Below the pieces are notes generated by a model. The model had not been told where the DNA came from and did no database searches. It saw nothing but the letters and a program-made list of their open reading frames with translations. The position numbers were made by a program, and so were the translations under genes. A DNA stretch of 64,000 nt from NCBI GenBank assembly GCA_002412495.1, contig DHVE01000042.1, positions 1-64,000 of the forward strand. The letters are read 5' to 3'. How positions within the stretch are numbered: the stretch's first letter is position 1; each line of letters starts with the position of its first letter. This DNA is from Betaproteobacteria bacterium UBA5216. Lineage in GTDB: Bacteria; Pseudomonadota; Gammaproteobacteria; Burkholderiales; SG8-41. This document shows, one piece after another, positions 61,369 to 64,000 of this stretch.

Positions 61369-62382
61369 ATGTCATCCCTCAATGAAGTCGCCCGCGCCAT
61401 GGTGGCGCCCGGCAAAGGTATCCTTGCCGCTGACGAAAGCACCGGCACCATCGGCAAGCGTTTCGACAGCATCAAGGTTGAAAACACCGAAGAAAACCGT
61501 CGCGCCTATCGCGACATGCTGTTCACCACCAAGGGTATTGGCGACACCATCAGCGGCGTGATTCTGTATGACGAAACGCTACGGCAGAAATCCGCCGACG
61601 GCACCTCTTTTGTGGAGCTTCTCAATAAAAACGGCGTGCTGCCCGGCATCAAAGTGGACGCTGGCGCGAAAGACCTTCCGCTGTGCCCCGGTGAACTGGT
61701 CACCGAAGGCCTCGACAATCTGCCCAAACGTTGCGCCGAATACGTGAAGCTGGGTGCTAAATTCGCCAAGTGGCGTGCGGTGATTACCATCGGCGCCGAC
61801 ATTCCCAGCACCACCTGCATCGCCGCCAATGCGCATGCGTTGGCGCGTTATGCCGCGATATGCCAGGACGCCGGGCTGGTGCCCATCGTTGAACCTGAAG
61901 TGCTGATGGACGGCGATCACACCATTGAGCGCTGCGAACAAGTCACCGAGTGGACGCTGAATGCGGTATTCGACGCGCTCTACATCAATCGCGTGTCGCT
62001 GGAAGGCTCGGTGCTGAAGCCGTCGATGGTGATTTCGGCAAAAGGCTGTCCGCGTCAGGCGGGCATTGACGAAGTGGCCGAGCGAACCGTGCGCATCCTG
62101 AAACGCACCGTGCCGGCGGCCGTGGCGGGCATCGCGTTTTTGTCCGGCGGCCAAAGCGACGAACTCGCTACCGCGCATCTCGATGCCATGAACAAACTCG
62201 GCGGCAACCCATGGCCGTTGAGCTACTCCTATGGCCGTGCCCTACAGCAGGCATCGCTCAAAGCGTGGCGCGGTTCCGCTGCGAACGTGCCCGCCGCGCA
62301 AGCCGCGCTGGCACATCGTGGCCGCATGAATGGCCTGGCGAGCCTGGGCAAGTACTCGGCGGCATTGGAAAAGCAGGCTTAA
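61369..62382 (+). CDS. Fructose-bisphosphate aldolase, class I
   Basis: Schiff-base aldolase of 337 residues of the eukaryote-like class I family, without the zinc histidines of class II. It starts LNEVARAMVAPGKGILAADESTGTIGKRF. Further blocks are KFAKWRAVITIG and VPIVEPEVLMDGDH, the Schiff-base lysine region is LEGSVLKPSMVISAKG, and FLSGGQSDELATAHLDAMNK follows. A GGAGG site lies 6 bases before the ATG. Class I aldolase at this place in a tkt-gap-pgk-pyk cluster is known in several betaproteobacteria. Confidence 0.95.
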   Translation: MSSLNEVARAMVAPGKGILAADESTGTIGKRFDSIKVENTEENRRAYRDMLFTTKGIGDTISGVILYDETLRQKSADGTSFVELLNKNGVLPGIKVDAGAKDLPLCPGELVTEGLDNLPKRCAEYVKLGAKFAKWRAVITIGADIPSTTCIAANAHALARYAAICQDAGLVPIVEPEVLMDGDHTIERCEQVTEWTLNAVFDALYINRVSLEGSVLKPSMVISAKGCPRQAGIDEVAERTVRILKRTVPAAVAGIAFLSGGQSDELATAHLDAMNKLGGNPWPLSYSYGRALQQASLKAWRGSAANVPAAQAALAHRGRMNGLASLGKYSAALEKQA

Positions 62383-62434
62383 AGCTGAACGCCCGCTGCA
62401 AAGGCCTCATTGATGTAATGAGGGCGCGAACGCG

Positions 62435-62492
62435 CCGCAAAGAAAACCTTCTGTGGGGCTCTTTGCGTCTTTGCGCCTTTGCGCCTTTGCGG
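62435..62492. repeat. Intergenic repeat with 8-base tandem units
   Basis: Four consecutive units TTTGCG(T/C)C (62462-62492, the last shortened to TTTGCGG), plus an outer inverted pair CCGCAAAG (62435-62442) and CTTTGCGG (62485-62492). Sequences of this kind (CTTTGCGCC/CTTTGCGTC) are dispersed between genes in many proteobacteria. It lies between the aldolase and the GTPase gene. Confidence 0.75.
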
Positions 62493-62510
62493 TAAGGGAA
62501 GGGGCTTCGA

Positions 62511-63584
62511 GTGCCGCCGCAAGCCCGTACCCCCGTTTCCATCATCACCGGCTTTCTCGGCAGCGGTAAGACCACGCTGCTGAATCACGTGCTGGCCGAT
62601 CAGGCCATGGCGGGCGCCGCCGTTATCATCAATGAGTTCGGCGCCATCGGTCTCGATCATCTGCTGATCGCCACGCCCAACGAAAACACGGTGTTGCTGT
62701 CCAGCGGCTGCATCTGCTGCACCGTGCGCGGCGACCTCGTGGACACGCTGCGCGATCTGGATGCCAAGCGACTCGCGGGCGGCGTGCCGCCATTTAACCG
62801 CTTGTTAATCGAAACCACCGGCCTTGCCGATCCGGTGCCGATTATTCAGACCGTGATTGCCGATGAAAAAATCGCGCCGCGTTTTGAAATGGATGGCGTG
62901 ATCACGCTGATCGACGCCGTTAACGGCATGTCGCAACTCGATCGGCAGCCCGAAGCCGTCAAACAAGCCGCCGTCGCCGACCGGCTGTTGATCACCAAAA
63001 CCGATATAACCGAACCGCTCCAAACCAAGGTACTGCGGGAGCGTTTGGCCCTGTTAAATCCCGGCGTGCCAGTAGAAACCGTGCATCGGGGCAAAATTGA
63101 TCCGGCGGCATTGTTCGGCGTGGCGCTCAATGCGGGTGCGCGCGGCGACGAAGTCACGCGCTGGCTGCGTGACGAAGCAGTGACCCGAATTACCTATAAC
63201 CCGGTCCACAACCACGACAATTACATCCGTTCACACTGCCTTTATCTGGACGAGCCGGTGAGCCGCATGGGCATGACCGCCTGGCTGACCGCGTTGGCGT
63301 CGCTGCGCGGCGCCAACCTGTTACGCGTGAAAGCGTTGCTCAATGTCGAAGGCGAGCCGGTGGTAGTACATGCGGTGCAGACGCTGATACACGAGCCGGT
63401 AACCCTCGTGCAGTGGCCGGACGTGGATCGGCGCTCGCGGCTGGTGTTCATCACGCGCGACATGGCGCGCGCCGAAATCGAAGCCACGCTCGATATGCTG
63501 CGCCTAAAACCCGCCAATCCCGCGCGGCTGGACCCGCGCGCGTATGCGAATTTTGTCGCGGCGATGACGAAGGTTCACGAGTAA
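62511..63584 (+). CDS. COG0523 (CobW/ZNG1-like) GTP-binding metallochaperone
   Basis: G3E-family GTPase of 357 residues. The P-loop is TGFLGSGKTTLLNHVL, the family metal motif GCxCC is present as SSGCICCTVRGDLVDTL, Walker B is LLIETTGLADPVPI and the base motif is ITKTD. The C-terminal CobW_C domain contains VHNHDNYIRSHCLYLDEPV and LVFITRDM. Members insert zinc, cobalt or iron in client enzymes; with no client gene attached, the metal cannot be assigned. The start is GTG at 62511 with an AGGGAAGGGG tract upstream. Confidence 0.9.
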   Translation: MPPQARTPVSIITGFLGSGKTTLLNHVLADQAMAGAAVIINEFGAIGLDHLLIATPNENTVLLSSGCICCTVRGDLVDTLRDLDAKRLAGGVPPFNRLLIETTGLADPVPIIQTVIADEKIAPRFEMDGVITLIDAVNGMSQLDRQPEAVKQAAVADRLLITKTDITEPLQTKVLRERLALLNPGVPVETVHRGKIDPAALFGVALNAGARGDEVTRWLRDEAVTRITYNPVHNHDNYIRSHCLYLDEPVSRMGMTAWLTALASLRGANLLRVKALLNVEGEPVVVHAVQTLIHEPVTLVQWPDVDRRSRLVFITRDMARAEIEATLDMLRLKPANPARLDPRAYANFVAAMTKVHE

Positions 63585-63692
63585 AAGTCCGCTGGATATG
63601 CTCGCCGGCATCAGTGTGGATTCGATTGACTTTGCGCAGGTGATTCATTACTTTCAACAAATCGAACGCAAGGCACAAAAAAGGGAAACCAC

Positions 63693-64000
63693 ATGTTTGA
63701 TTACAAGATAGCCGAGCCCAAAGGCGACGTTAAAGTCATCACAGGCGGAACACTGATCGACGGCAACGGCGGCACGCCGCTGAAAAACCCGGTAATCGTG
63801 CTGGAAGGCCGCCGCATCAAGGCCGTCGGCGCCAAGGACAAGGTGAAGATTCCCACCAGGGCCGAACATATCGACTGCAAGGGCCTCACGCTGATGCCCG
63901 GAATGATGGATGTGCATCTGCACACCATGATGTTCAATTGCCTGACGTTCCATAACTACCGTGTCGCGCAGTGGGAAATCACGCCCGAACTGCAGCAGAT
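63693..64000 (+). CDS. Amidohydrolase-family protein, N-terminal part
   Basis: The gene runs off the window, leaving about 102 residues. The N-terminus has the composite beta-sandwich of metal-dependent amidohydrolases (VITGGTLIDGNGGTPLKNPVIVLEGRRIKAVG) followed by the metal-binding motif LMPGMMDVHLHTMM (HxH). The substrate cannot be judged from this part. An AGGGA ribosome-binding site lies upstream of the ATG. Confidence 0.88.
   Translation, partial: MFDYKIAEPKGDVKVITGGTLIDGNGGTPLKNPVIVLEGRRIKAVGAKDKVKIPTRAEHIDCKGLTLMPGMMDVHLHTMMFNCLTFHNYRVAQWEITPELQQ

Noticed and set aside
63598..63711. Small open frame of 37 codons before and overlapping the amidohydrolase start
   Set aside because: It has no clear ribosome-binding site, overlaps the start of a recognisable gene, and has no recognised homologue.

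Overview
The window looks like a chromosomal replication-origin region of a betaproteobacterium. The support is gene order and protein families: rpmH-rnpA-yidC-mnmE-mnmG-rsmG-parA-parB-atpIBEFHAGDC runs leftward, dnaA-dnaN-gyrB runs rightward, the order rsmB-DUF4390-ntrY-ntrX and the cluster tkt-gap-pgk-pyk-fba follow, and there are several Bug/TctC binding proteins. No species can be named from the sequence alone.

Left arm (1-15.3 kb), an accessory stretch dominated by phosphorus and arsenic. It opens with the C-terminus of a PhoR-like kinase, then an arsenate reductase (arsC) next to a MIP channel. A tctC gene is broken by a 1.17 kb IS110-family element. A PhoX-type phosphatase lies divergent from a phosphite operon ptxABCD (ABC transporter plus NAD-dependent phosphite dehydrogenase). 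Next come an ornithine-lipid acyltransferase (olsB) with a small unknown gene, then tRNA-Ala(CGC) with a clean terminator. A small catabolic-looking cluster (tctC, alpha/beta hydrolase, MDR reductase, tctC) closes the arm. PhoX, phosphite use and ornithine lipids are all known phosphate-starvation responses, so this reads as a phosphorus-scavenging neighbourhood.

Middle (15.3-41.4 kb), core genes diverging from the origin. On the minus strand are glmS-glmU, glpD, the whole F1Fo ATP synthase operon with a recognisable promoter, parAB, rsmG, mnmG, mnmE, yidC, rnpA and rpmH (44 codons). Two near-perfect parS sites flank mnmE. DnaA boxes lie both between rpmH and dnaA and between dnaA and dnaN.

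Right arm (41.4-64 kb): methylmalonyl-CoA epimerase, an ornithine-cyclodeaminase-like gene, topB, dprA and a LysM protein; then def-fmt-rsmB-DUF4390-ntrY-ntrX; then transketolase, GAPDH, PGK, pyruvate kinase and a class I aldolase; then a COG0523 GTPase and the start of an amidohydrolase cut by the window edge.

The most notable signal is in the IS110 element. Its 5' non-coding segment can be read as a bridge RNA. It folds into hairpins and two guide loops, and four guide segments match the two target flanks and the two element ends around a CT core, so the RNA explains where the element sits.
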